A DNA stretch of 64,000 nt, from contig NC_090716.1 in the NCBI RefSeq assembly GCF_040954835.1, positions 9,192,775 through 9,256,774 of the forward strand, in the 5' to 3' direction. The first letter of the stretch is position 1. The number at the start of each line of letters is the position of its first letter. The notes under the pieces were generated by a model. That model had not been told where the DNA came from. It worked only from the letters and a program-made list of their open reading frames with translations, and searched no databases. Shown in pieces: positions 52,707-63,640 of the stretch. The position numbers were made by a program, and so were the translations under genes. The DNA is from Lepisosteus oculatus (Eukaryota; Chordata; Actinopteri; Semionotiformes; Lepisosteidae).

Positions 52707-53967
52707 GTAAGATAATTACATCGTATTAAATAGTCTTGTTTTTCTGTATCTCTAAAATGGCTGCTACCTTCTTTCTTTCCTTCGGATGCTATAGAAAATG
52801 GCGTCGAGTAATAGGTCCAGCATGGGTGTTTTTTAATCCTCAACGATCCTAACCGGCGTTTGTCAAGTAGCCGATTTAGCAGCCGTATTGTGGTAAATTA
52901 ATGTGAATAATAGTGAAATTTATCGTGTCTTAAGGAAGAGTAGCGCCTGGGCAGATGGAGATATGCGCAAGATAGCTTTTTGCGCTACAAAAGAGTATTG
53001 GGCAAGATGTATGTCAAAATTCTTTTGTGTTTATCTTCTGATCTTTTCGATGTCGGCGGGGTTTTAATACAACATCCCGGTTTCTGATTTTTGTCATAAA
53101 TTGCTGGTAGCCACTCGAGTCGGAAAAGGAGATTAATGTGGAACCCGTCCTCTATATTGTGATATAACTTGGATGAACAGACGATTTTAATTACCCTGAA
53201 TACTAAGCCGGTGTTGAAACGGCGTTCCCTTTTTAAAGTAAAAAAATCATCATCTTGAAAGAAATAGTGTAGTCTTCCTCTTTGAATGTCGATTTTTATT
53301 TATTTAGAAATGTTATGATCTGGGGGGGGGTAGTCGTGTGAGTATTGTATGAGATTGTAGTCTGGTAATCTGTTACAGCTGTTTTTTTTTCTCGGTATAT
53401 TTCAATTGTATTTTCCTAAAACAGCGGATGCGATTAGGCCTAGGAAAGACAAAGGAAGCCATGTAGCGCTCACACGCTGTGGAAAGCAGAGGAGCCCTTT
53501 TGTCTTATTTAAATTGGAAGAGTTTCCGTGGGCATTTTCTGCCGTGATTGACCTCGCCTTGGATTTTGATTCTCCGGTCCTCTTGGGTGGGAAAAGATTT
53601 CAGAATAGTTTATCTCCTAGGCCAGTCAGTGTCCGCCCTAAAACATTTCTTAAAAAAACGCTTCTCGCTTTCCCGTGGCTTTCCACGGTCGTTTCCTTAC
53701 AGGCCTAACCGTTCTCTTTTATTAATATAAGCTGGAGCAGACATCTTGAATCCTTACAAGAGACTTTGACGAACTCGTTTCAAACGTGATTTCGGCTTTA
53801 AGGTTTGGCTGGCACGATAGATGAAGTAAATGATTGTGCATGGTATGTGCTAGAACAATTGAGCTCACCCTACAGGAAGTGGTAGCCATATAATGTATTT
53901 TAATTTGTCTCATTTCGTAACACCCTTTTGATGTGGATTTTAACAGGTCTCTTTCTCTCCCCCCCAG
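52707..53967 (+). other. EIF4G2: EIF4G2 intron 1
   Basis: A 1.26-kb intron ends in a C/T-rich acceptor (cccccccag at about 53,959-53,967). It includes a G-run at about 53,321-53,329. An alternative acceptor AG lies at 53,945-53,946. Open frames inside, such as 53,406-53,708, have no coding character. Confidence 0.65.
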
Positions 53968-54021
53968 CTCGTTTTCCCCACCCCACCCTTTGAATATTAT
54001 TCTTTTGAAGATTCTTCGTTG

Positions 54022-54038
54022 TCAAGCCGCCAAAGTGG
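54022..54038 (+). promoter_or_regulatory. EIF4G2: Non-AUG (GUG) start codon in strong context
   Basis: The start is GTG at 54,035-54,037 within gccgccaaaGTGg: A at -3 and G at +4, a near-ideal initiation context. There is no ATG anywhere in the inferred leader (52,560-52,706 joined to 53,968-54,034). The first in-frame ATG in the spliced message is codon 202 (57,087-57,089), inside the MIF4G domain. GUG initiation is established for mammalian EIF4G2, and the surrounding bases are nearly the same here. Confidence 0.93.
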
Positions 54039-57000
54039 AGAGTGTGATTGCAGAAGGGGGTGCTTCTCGTTTCAGGTTTGTGAAGCCGTTAGGAGGGCTG
54101 GGGTTACTGGTGCTGCAATGGAGGGGCCAGCTTTTTTGGCATTTTTGACAGTATTTGACATGTCCAAGATGTGAGAATGTGATGTGACCGCTAGGTCATT
54201 TTTAACCATGTTTGTAAGATGTGTAAACTCAGTCCATGCTCAATCCAGGACTGACAGTTTCCTCAGAATTTGTGAGGCTGTTTGGATTCCTTTGTCATGG
54301 TTACAATTGTGGCGAATTGATTCTGTATATCAGCGCATAACCTATTCATGTTTAAAAAGTTTTCAGAAATGTGTGACCAAAGGTCTTTAGATTGAGAGAT
54401 TTCAATTCAGATTGCCTATCCATCCTTTCTGAAGTATTTAGTACTTTCTAAAGGAATGTGTTTTTGACTACTCTTTATCACCTGAAAAGGTGATTATAGG
54501 GTAAATATGAAGCAGGATTGGGATGAGTTGTGGAGTGAGGGAATAATGGTAAACATTGCTCATGCTTATTATGGTTTAGTACCCATTTTGTTTTAAGTTT
54601 TTTTCATTTTTTTCTTCTGTAATCTTATGGTGCATTATGCATCATTATGAAAAATTTTCGTTGCGTTTTTTCCCCGTCATTCCTCTGGGGTGTCATTTGA
54701 TAGGATAGCAATACCAGTCCAAGGTCACTCCTATGCAGTCCTAGATAGCAGCTGGTGCTCAGTGATTTGCAGAAGCTAAAGGAGGTAGCAGTTTATGAAT
54801 TGAGAAGAATTACAATTGTAGCTGCCAGAGTAATAACTTCTTTTGCTTATATAGCACTTTTTCTGGACACTCCACTCAAAGTGCTTTACAGGTAATGGGG
54901 ACTCCCCTCCACCACCACCAATGTGCAGCCCCTGCTGGTACCAGAGTACCTTATGTAAAGCTTTGAAAGGGGGTATCTGTTATTTTTCCTCCAGACTCTC
55001 TGCATCAGGCAGTTTGCTTCTGGTTGATATAAATACTTTTTTTGTCCTCTGTATGTGCCTTTAATCCACAAGGCTTCTTTCTCTCAAGCGGAAGAGAGGA
55101 CTCTCTCTGTTTTTTGTGTTGTTTCCTGTACTCCATCTTGATGGTTGTTTTCTGATAAAATAGGGCAGTGTTTAAATGTGCCTTTGCTTTCCCTTCCAGT
55201 GCTTCTTCGGGGGGAGGAGGAGGTAGGGGTGCACCTCAGCACTATCCCAAGACTGTCGGCAACAGGTACGCTGGCAGACAAATCGGTGCGATACATCTAC
55301 AGTCCAAGTCTTGCAAATGCGTAGGTAATACCCTATGTAGATATGGGTGCAAGGTAACATGCACGTGTGATTGTCTTTAAAGAATCTGTTTTTATGTATG
55401 GGGGGGAGGGAAAGCAGTTGGGCTTCTGTAGAAGATACTCTTGCTTTAAAGTACTGTGAATTGTTTACAATGCCTAGTCTTCTATATGCATATATAACTA
55501 AAGCTTGATTATTCATGTGTGCAGTTTTGTCATTTGACAGCTTAGCCCTGCTTGCAGTTCTCAGTTGAAATGTTTTCTGCCCTTCAGCGAGTACCTGGGG
55601 AAAACCCCAGGGCCTAGCGTTCAGAGATGGGTTCCTTCACGAAGCACTAGACGAGATGTCAACTCCACCAATGAAAAAGAACGACACGATGCAATCTTTA
55701 GGAAAGTAAGAGGGTACGTGTCACTCTTTTATCCATAAAACAATGGTACTGGTTTTCATGTGGGCGTTGATAATGGACCTATTTGATGAGATGTGGAGAT
55801 TGATTCCCAAGAGCCGGAACATTGATTGAAATAGTCATGTTTGTAATGTACAACTCTCAAGACCTTGAGCCTCAGGAAATTTGTCATTGTGCTATAAAAG
55901 CAATGTTTTGCTGTTAATCGGTGTTTCCCACTCAAGTGGGATATGAAACAGTGCAGTTTATGCTTTTGAGTGGTATGGGGGGTCAGCTGATCTTTATAAG
56001 AGCTCCAGACAGCAGGGCTATTTTTAAAAACAAGGTTGTTCTTTGTCTTCGGCAGGAATCAGTATTAATGCTTTCATTTCTTATTACAGCATATTAAATA
56101 AGCTCACCCCTGAAAAGTTTGACAAGCTATGCCTTGAGCTCCTGAATGTGGGCGTAGATTCTAAACTCGTCCTAAAAGGAATCATCTTGCTGGTAAGTTT
56201 TTTTTTTTCCACAATATTCATTTCATTTTAAACCTTAGGGTGGCCACTCCAAGACTTAAGTGAACATTGTACAGTTAGGTTTGTGTAGCTCATAGGATTA
56301 TGTATTATGTGACTTTGTATGGTTAAAGTGCTATGCCTTGAATGCCTCTATTCCCACTCTGCAGATTAGTGAAGCATGACATTTTTGTGCAGATCAGTTG
56401 TCTGTATATAGTCATTACCTCACAATGTTGCCAACCTCTTGTGCCTAGTGGGGCATATTTGTTGCTTATTCCTTTTTACTTCCATGTAAGTGTGCTATAA
56501 CATGGCTTGATAGAATGTTATTTTAAATCATAACTTTTTTTATTCTTCTTTCCAAAGATTGTAGACAAAGCCCTCGAAGAGCCCAAGTATAGCTCGCTAT
56601 ATGCTCAGCTATGTCTGCGCTTGGCAGAAGATGCACCAAACTTTGATGGCCCATCACCAGAGGTTCAACCAACACAAAAGCAAAGCACGGTGAGGCTTGC
56701 ACTCCATACTCTAACAAAAAACCCTATTTGGGGTTGTATGAAAATAGAATGCACATTTTTAAAGTAATTTTTCAGTTCTTGTTCAGCATTAAGCAGTCTT
56801 TTGTATATTTGGTATGTAATCCAGTTCGGTCGAGTTCAATTAAATATCTGGTCATTTCATTTTTTCAGACATTCAGGAGACTTTTAATTTCTAAGCTTCA
56901 AGATGAATTTGAAAACCGCACCAGAAATGTTGAGGGTGAGTAACATATACACAGACATGGTTTGTTTATGTATTTTGTTTTGTATTTGTTGACTGACAAA

Positions 57001-60000
57001 TGATCTTTTTGTCTCTAGTCTATGACAAACATGACAACCCTCTTACCGCTGATGAAGAGGAGCAGCGTGCCATTGCCAAGATCAAGATGCTGGGCAACAT
57101 CAAATTCATTGGAGAACTTGGCAAACTTGACCTTATCCATGAATCTATCCTTCATAAGTGCATCAAAACAGTGAGTATTGATTTGGTAGTAATTTCCTAA
57201 GCTAGCTTGGGAAAGCCTATTGCTCTTTCTACATCTGTGATTTGAGTGCCTTGCATTTCGAGTAACTTGATGCTTGTCTGACCAAAACTCTTCCAGCTTT
57301 TGGAAAAGAAGAAGAGAGTACAACTTAAGGATATGGGAGAGGATTTGGAGTGCCTCTGTCAGATAATGAGGACAGTGGGACCTAGATTAGATCATGAAAA
57401 AGCCAAGGTATGTTTTCTGGAGAAAATAGTTTTGTGTGCCTTTTGATGAATAAAATTTACTTTTAAATTGTGAAGTACACCGATGCTTAAAATACCGTTT
57501 TGTCAAGTAGTCTGTCTTCTTTTCCGCAGTCTTTAATGGATCAGTACTTTGCCCGTATGCGATCCTTAATGACACACAAGGAATTGCCAGCAAGGATTCG
57601 TTTCCTGCTGCAGGTCAGTACCATACACAGTTGTTTAATACTATGTGGAACTGTATTTCTTAGTGGCATTCTGCTGGCAAACTCTGAACTGAAAACTTGC
57701 CCTTCAAAACTTGTTGCAGGATACTGTGGAGTTGCGAGAAAACAATTGGGTTCCTCGCAAAGCTTTTATCGATAATGGACCAAAGACGATTAACCAGATT
57801 CGTCAGGAGGCAGTAAAGGTAAGTAAGATTCCATTGAATTGTAATGGAGTAAAATATTTTGTTGATGTATGGTTTTGTGCTAAATATTATGTACATTCTT
57901 TGATGTAGTGTATTGTAACTGTAGACTTATGCTTTTCATCCTTGCAGGATTTGGGTGTTTTTATTCCTGCACACATGTCTCAAGGAATGAGGAGTGATTT
58001 CTTTCTGGAAGGACCTTTTATGCCACCCAGGATGAAAATTGAGAGAGAGGGTCTTGGTGGATTATCTGATATGTTTGGGCAAATGCCAGGTTTGTAAAGG
58101 TTTAGGCCTTTGTATATCATACACCGATACTAGCTACTACTGTATGTGTACTAGCCAATACATGTGGTTGCCCAAATGACTTTGAACTATGCCTTCATTT
58201 GTAGGAAGTGGGATTGGCACCGGTCCTGGAGTTATTCAGGATAGATTTTCACCTACAATGGGGCGTCATCGTTCAAACCCACTCTTCAATGGCCATGGTG
58301 GACACATTGCACCTGTTCCTCAGTCCCAGTTTGAAATGGGAGGCAAGCCTTTTATGAAGTCAAACCAGGTATGGGAGGTTCTTTTGTTGGCTGGTAAAAT
58401 TTGTGTAGGTTTTAAAAGGATGTAATGTACCCACCTTGTGACTATTAAATGGATATCATTTTAAAGGTAATTTTGTGATGGGTCGATTTCTTTTTGACTG
58501 TTCCAGGGGCAGAATCAGCATTTTCATAACCAAAACCAGGGACATTCATCCCAGCAGCAAGCTCAGTCCAAGGACATGCCACCACGGTTCATTAAGAAAG
58601 GACAGCTCAATGCAGATGAGGTAAAGAGGGTTAAAGATCATGTACAAATGCCCAGTGATTATAAAGAGACGCGTTATTCTGAGGGAGAACTGGTACCAGG
58701 TTTCCTTTCTCTTGTATCTTCTTTTTTTCACTCCTTTGTCTTTGTTCCCTTTCTCCTCCTCCCCCCTCCATCTATTCACCACTTTTAACTGGTAACTAGT
58801 GTCCGCTGAACGTGATTATGAGATATGAGGGCATACATTCCTGTTTTTCAATATTGGATATTTAGTTTTGATTTCAAGCTGAATGTACTGATTTTTTTTT
58901 TTATGAATGCTTCTCCGTAGATCAGCCTGAGACCTGCTCAGTCATTCCTTATGAATAAAAATCAAGTGCCAAAGTTGCAGCCTCAGATACCAACTATGAT
59001 TCCTCCGAGTGCACAGCCTCCTCGCACACAGACCCCACCACTGGGACAGGTGAGGACCTTTTTGTCTTTTAAATGCAGTGGCTTGAAGTATACATTTTTT
59101 TTTTCTGGAAACCTAAATGTATTTAAAAGCCTTGGGACTCTAAATTCTTTGTGTTTAAGGATTTTGTGGTTTCAGCTTTTGTCCATATTTTTTTTTTCCC
59201 CACCCATAGCCACCTCAGCTTGGTCTCAAAACCAACCCTCCTCCAATCCAGGAAAAACCTGCAAAAAATAGCAAGAGACCTCCTCCTGCTAGAGAAGAGC
59301 TGCTTAAAATGACTGTATGTACACTTCTCTTACTGCTGTAGGTTTATAAACAGCCATTTACTGCAGTTTTAAATGTGGATCATATTGAAATAGTGTGATG
59401 CCTGACAGTCTGTTACAAGAATTGACATTTCTAAATGTTCCCCCCCCCCCCTCTTTCTTCAGGAGACCATTGTTACAGAGTATTTGAACAGTAAGAATAT
59501 AAACGATGCTGTTAATGGTGTTAGGGAGATGAAAGCTCCAAAACACTTTCTGCCTGAGATGTTGAGCAAGATCATTATTTGTTCACTTGATCGCTCAGAT
59601 GATGATAAAGAACATGCCAGCACTCTGATCAATTCACTCAGATCGGAAGGGCTGATCACTGGAGAGAACTTCATGCAGGTGAGTATTCTTTAGTTTGAAA
59701 TGCAGTGGGCACTTAAGGGTTAAGGGGACTCGCGAATGAAGCTTTTTTTTAAGGTTATTAAACTCTTACCATTATGGGTGGTTATTTTGCCTAATATTTC
59801 TATCCAAAGCAACTTAACATTTGTGCCTGGGTAATTTACTGGAGAAGTCTGAAATATGGGTATAACTGTAGCCACACTTGGACCAAATCTAGTCACTTAG
59901 TGATTTTTAGGGATTTTAACGTTTTTGTTTTTTTTTTTCCCCCTGCACAGGCGTTCCTTAATGTTTTGGACCAGTGTCCCAAAATAGAGGTGGACATCCC

Positions 60001-61638
60001 TCTTGTGAAGTCCTACTTGGCCCAGTTTGCAGCCCGTGCAATTATTGCAGAGCTTGTGAACATAGCAGAGCTGGCACAGCCTCTGGAAAATGGCACACAT
60101 TTTCCCCTTTTCCTGCTCTGTCTTCAGCAAACAGCCAAGTTGAAGGATCGGGAATGGCTCACTGAACTTTTCCAACAAAGTAAAGTCAACATGCAGAAAA
60201 TGCTGCCTGGTATGTTTTTTTCCCTCCTATTTTAGAACTTGAAGTGCTGTAGTGATGGCAGATTGTCTACTTCCATTTAAGCAAAATGTTGTAAAGAATG
60301 TTAATTCTGACCTTGCATTAACTTTAGTTAGTGTAACATGGCTAAGGTATGGCCTGTTTAGCTATCTAATGGCTTTGGATGAAACTTAAATTGCTATGTA
60401 ATTCAGGCTCTGGCAATTGGGTGATGTTAACTGTATAATCAGTATCTAAAGAACAGCTGTTTATTGAGCAGTATATCATGCATACTTTTTTTCCTGTTCT
60501 AGAAATTGATCAGAATAAAGATCGGATGTTGGAAATCCTTGAAGGAAAAGGGCTTAGTTTTCTGTTCCCACTTTTGAAACTGGAGAAGGAGCTGTTGAAG
60601 CAAATAAAAGCAGATCCCTCCCCTCAGGCCATCTACAAGTGGATCAAAGACAATATTTCACCCAAACTCCATACTGATAAGGGGTTTGTCAATATCTTGA
60701 TGACCAGGTAAGAGAACTATTCTCTCAAGCATGTATACTGTTTTTTGCCTGCTTAAGTTGTGCGAAATGCCAATTCTTCTATTTTTCTTCTAGCTTCTTA
60801 CAGTACATTTCCCATGAGATGAGTATAGCTGAAGGAGATGACCAATTATCTGCTCCGTCAAAAGAGCAGTTAGACCAGGAGAAGCAGCTGCTGTTATCCT
60901 TCAAGCCAGTAATGCAGAAATTTCTGCATGATCATGTTGATCTCCAAGTCAGTGCCCTGTACGCGCTGCAAGTCCATTGTAACAACAACGGTTTTCCAAA
61001 AGGTAGGATGTTAACCTAACTGACGTGTGTCTTTCTAGTTTACGTGATTCCTCCCTCTTCTCTTGTAATTACCATGGTTAGGGTGAAGTCTCCAGCTTTC
61101 TGTCTCAAACATTTGATGAGTCCTCTCTTCTAAAAGCCTGTTTATTAGTTAATATTTCCTACAGAACGTCCCTGATTTTGTTAATCAAGTTTTATGGATG
61201 TTCTTCTATAATGAATGGTCTGTATTAAATCCTAGGCATGTTGCTGCGCTATTTTGTCAACTTTTATGATATGGAGATAATTGAAGAAGAAGCCTTCCTT
61301 GCTTGGAAAGAAGACATTACCCAAGAGTTCCCTGGAAAGGGAAAAGCATTATTCCAGGTGATTATTTTTTCTGAACAGGTTCAACCTGCTAACAATTGAA
61401 GATATTTTGTTAGAAATAGCTTTGTTCTTTCAGTGTCCTTTTAAAGAATTTATGAACATGTTTATTTCCACAACATGGCTAAAAGATTAAATGAACTTGT
61501 CTCAAAATTATATGTATTCAGTTTTCATTGTGTGTAGTGGTTTTTACAGTCCTCATTTTCCCTTCCTCATAGGTGAACCAGTGGCTAACCTGGCTGGAGA
61601 CTGCAGAGGAAGAGGAGTCTGATGAGGAAGCTGACTGA
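54035..61638 (+). CDS. EIF4G2: Eukaryotic translation initiation factor 4 gamma 2 (DAP5/NAT1/p97)
   Basis: This cytoplasmic eIF4G-like scaffold supports cap-independent and eIF4E-independent translation. It lacks the N-terminal eIF4E- and PABP-binding part of eIF4G. Twenty-one coding exons join without a frame break into 903 residues (human 907). The N-terminus reads VESVIAEGGASRF, followed by a Gly-rich stretch. The MIF4G domain, which binds eIF4A and eIF3 in the family, spans about residues 73-303. A Pro/Gln-rich linker follows. The MA3 domain is about 540-662, beginning ETIVTEYLNS. The W2 domain is about 716-900; in the family it binds MNK and eIF2-beta. The protein ends in an acidic tail, EEEESDEEAD. 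All introns have GT/AG ends. The caspase site DETD of the human protein is replaced by EGDD at about 785-788. Identity is certain from near-identical blocks along the whole length. Only one copy is in the window. Confidence 0.97.
54076..55199 (+). other. EIF4G2: EIF4G2 intron 2
   Basis: At 1.1 kb this is the longest intron after the first. It carries an antisense SINE tail (54,847-54,935). No other feature was recognised. Confidence 0.8.
54847..54935 (-). mobile_element. 5S-derived SINE tail, antisense, inside intron 2
   Basis: The minus strand reads the same tail as the copies at 35.2 and 41.8 kb: 'ctgcacattggtggtggtgg', then 'cctgtaaagcactttgagtg', then 'gagtgtccagaaaaagtgc', then 'tatata'. 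It is truncated to the last 90 bp or so. Confidence 0.8.
58507..58620 (+). other. EIF4G2: EIF4G2 exon 14, counterpart of the human cassette exon
   Basis: This exon is 114 bp, phase 0 at both ends, encoding 38 residues from GQNQHFHNQNQG to KKGQLNADE. A human EIF4G2 isoform lacks exactly the corresponding 38 residues (established knowledge). Skipping it here would also keep the frame. The donor is GAG|GTAAAG, which is not a strong consensus, and a snoRNA begins 27 nt downstream. Confidence 0.8.
58648..58834 (+). ncRNA. SNORD97: Box C/D snoRNA SNORD97, tRNA-Met C34 guide
   Basis: The 187-nt segment lies in intron 14, the same host gene as human SNORD97. Its ends pair perfectly (ATGCCC at 58,648-58,653 with GGGCAT at 58,829-58,834). 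A C box GTGATTA (58,655-58,661, one mismatch to RTGATGA) is followed by 'taaagagacgcgttatt', matching the human 5' block. The 3' block 'gattatgagatatgagggca' matches the human 3' end. GATTATGAGA (58,814-58,823) is complementary to UCUCAUAAUC, the anticodon loop of elongator tRNA-Met. With D box ATGA at 58,825-58,828, the fifth base upstream (58,820) pairs with C34, the base SNORD97 is known to help 2'-O-methylate together with SCARNA97. The pyrimidine-rich middle (58,695-58,790) makes it longer than the human RNA (about 142 nt). The 3' end lies 86 nt before the acceptor, the usual spacing for intronic C/D snoRNAs. Confidence 0.88.
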
Positions 61639-62570
61639 AGAACCAGCCAAAGCCTTACATGTACTATTGCTATGAGATGACAGCTTTCCCCCCCCCCCCC
61701 TCCCCTCTGCCCAAGTGCTTCCCTTGTCCTGCCCCCTCACCTAACCACTGCAAAAGTTCATTCCGCTATAAAGGTTTTGCAGTATTTAAAGCAAAAGCAT
61801 GTTTTTTTTTGTTAGACTAAGGTCTTAAGCATAGCATACCATCTAACAATTTTAGAAAGCCTTTGTTTAGGAAGTTTATAATGTATTAGCATGGAATTAC
61901 ATCTTATGTTGTGCATAGTGGCAGTAGATGGCGAAGATGTGTTTTGCTGCCATGTATTCTACATAGGCTTTCAGTTAAGTAAATAGCAACACTGTAGAAA
62001 TGCACTTTGCTCAGTGTAAAACTTGAGTCGTTGCAATATTTTATCCCTTGATTGTTACAAAGAATCCTAAACTGTAATCATTGGTTTGCTGCCATAACAT
62101 TAATAGTTATTGCCTGTGTTTCTACCTCCTAGTAATGGGCTTTGTTATGTGCTGGGTTTGAGTATTCTCCAGTCCTATTTAAAATGACGACAAAAAAAGA
62201 GAAAAGCCTGGGCAGGTGCACAAGTCTTTAATGAAAACCTGGTTTACTTGCACAATATGACCTGATTGTGAGATTTTAGCCCTTTAAGTGCTTGGTGTGG
62301 TTGTATGTAAACCTGTAATAGCAAGAACTTCTAATGAAAAGCCTTCTTTAATTTGTTCACATGCCCTGATTTTTGTAATATTACCTGTATCTGTCAAACA
62401 TTGTGATACTTGAATTTCTTCTCTTCCTGCTGCATGTTCAGGGACTCTTGAAACATGAAATTCTGCCCATGCTGATGGGACATCTTTTGATCAAGAAAGT
62501 GTGTCAACATGGAACTTTTAACCTGTCTTTTTAACTTTAAATCGGTGAATAAAAAGTTAACTGAGACCAA
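61639..62570 (+). other. EIF4G2: EIF4G2 3' UTR (proximal form)
   Basis: About 930 nt from the stop to the first strong poly(A) signal. A C-run at 61,688-61,700 lies within a pyrimidine-rich stretch just after the stop. No open frame of interest occurs. Confidence 0.8.
62548..62553 (+). terminator. EIF4G2: Proximal poly(A) signal of EIF4G2
   Basis: Canonical AATAAA. Cleavage would be expected roughly 15-25 nt downstream, near 62,570. Confidence 0.8.
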
Positions 62571-63419
62571 ATGATTGGCTATTGAATTCCCCCTCTATCC
62601 TGTTCTTGAAATAATGAAGGCTTGTACTCTGGTTAGCAGAAGAGGGACTAGGATGCAGGTAATGCATAATTTAACATCTTAAATTAGAATACAATCATGG
62701 CAGTATGGGCATGTCCCTGCACATAACAATTTCACTTTTAATGTGCTCTAGAGTTGTACATGTAAATGATTTTCCATCTGTAAGGTGTGAAAGATTAATG
62801 TGCTGAAAATGTCGTGTACCACTATTACTTCATCTTCAGTATAGTTATACACTGTTAAGATCTTATTGCTGAAATCATTATGTATCTTTAATTGGTTCTC
62901 TTTCCAGCCATACTGTAAAATAAGGATTGTAAACCTTTTAAATCAGTTCAAATGTATTATTTCCCTGAAAACTATTAGCCTTATTGTTACTATTCCTTTA
63001 TTAAATGGCCAATGCAGAGGAATGTGTAACCTGACTGCTCTGGAACGCCTAATAAAAATAAGCAACAGTTACAACACTTCTGGTATTTATGAGCAGTCAT
63101 CCTTTTGAACTATGGTGGAGTGATGAAGTCAGTCTAATGCTAATCACTGAAAATATCTGACCTCATTTTACAACTCAAGCAGTTCCCGGTGTATTCAATA
63201 CAATATTTGATTTTGGGAGTACTCAACGTGATTGATAGCTTCAAGCTTCATTATAATCAAAGGATAGGTATATACAATTGTGTATATTTTCATCCTTGGA
63301 AAATATATACTTTGTACAGCTAGGTATTTCAAATGAAATAAGCAATCTTCCACTGATTGTAACAGCATACAGTTACAGACATGATTAAAGTTTCACAATT
63401 GCTAAGGTATAAATGTAAT
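62571..63419. other. Interval between convergent genes
   Basis: No coding signal was seen. The left part may be an extended EIF4G2 3' UTR if the distal poly(A) signal is used. Confidence 0.5.
63051..63056 (+). terminator. EIF4G2: Possible distal poly(A) signal of EIF4G2
   Basis: A second canonical AATAAA about 500 bp beyond the first. Use is unproven. It would leave only about 330 bp to the convergent gene's inferred 3' end. Confidence 0.4.
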
Positions 63420-63425
63420 TTTATT
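63420..63425 (-). terminator. Poly(A) signal of the convergent minus-strand gene
   Basis: TTTATT on the plus strand is AATAAA on the minus strand. It lies about 215 nt beyond the inferred stop codon of the terminal exon at 63,641-63,797. Confidence 0.5.
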
Positions 63426-63640
63426 TCAAGTCTCAAAAGCTTGGAAAAGGTGTGTAAGAAGCTGAAATGCTAAATGTTCCTAACCACCAAACATAGATGA
63501 CTTTGGTTTGGCGGTTTTGTATCCACACAGTTTGATTCTTTCAAATGTATTTAAAAAAGGGTATTTTTCAAAGGTCAAAGTCCTTTGTTACATGCCAGTC
63601 TAATGCATTTGTAGGCTTTAACCCAATGAAAAGCAGTCAT

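Larger units (their letters stand above)
53968..61638 (+). other. EIF4G2: EIF4G2 exon map (exons 2-22)
   Basis: Exons, read from splice junctions and frame: 53,968-54,075; 55,200-55,265; 55,588-55,713; 56,090-56,192; 56,558-56,689; 56,869-56,935; 57,019-57,170; 57,297-57,407; 57,530-57,613; 57,720-57,818; 57,948-58,089; 58,205-58,368; 58,507-58,620; 58,921-59,049; 59,210-59,314; 59,463-59,678; 59,951-60,209; 60,503-60,707; 60,794-61,002; 61,236-61,357; 61,573 to the stop at 61,636-61,638. Coding lengths from the GUG sum to 2,712 nt, exactly 904 codons. Taking the non-coding exon as exon 1, the segment 58,507-58,620 is exon 14. Confidence 0.93.

Noticed and set aside
53406-53708. 100-codon frame in EIF4G2 intron 1
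   Set aside because: It lies between the non-coding exon and the GUG exon, has no matching splice sites and no recognisable protein.
57015-57323. 102-codon minus-strand frame
   Set aside because: It is a shadow of EIF4G2 exons 8-9 on the opposite strand.
58576-58788. Open frame running through the exon 14 donor into intron 14, suggesting a longer exon
   Set aside because: The next exon joins in frame directly after 58,620, and the conserved intronic sequence is explained by the snoRNA, not by coding.
61687-61706. C-run just after the EIF4G2 stop codon as a regulatory element
   Set aside because: Similar homopolymer runs occur elsewhere in the window (for example at 59,440). There is no evidence beyond simple-sequence slippage.
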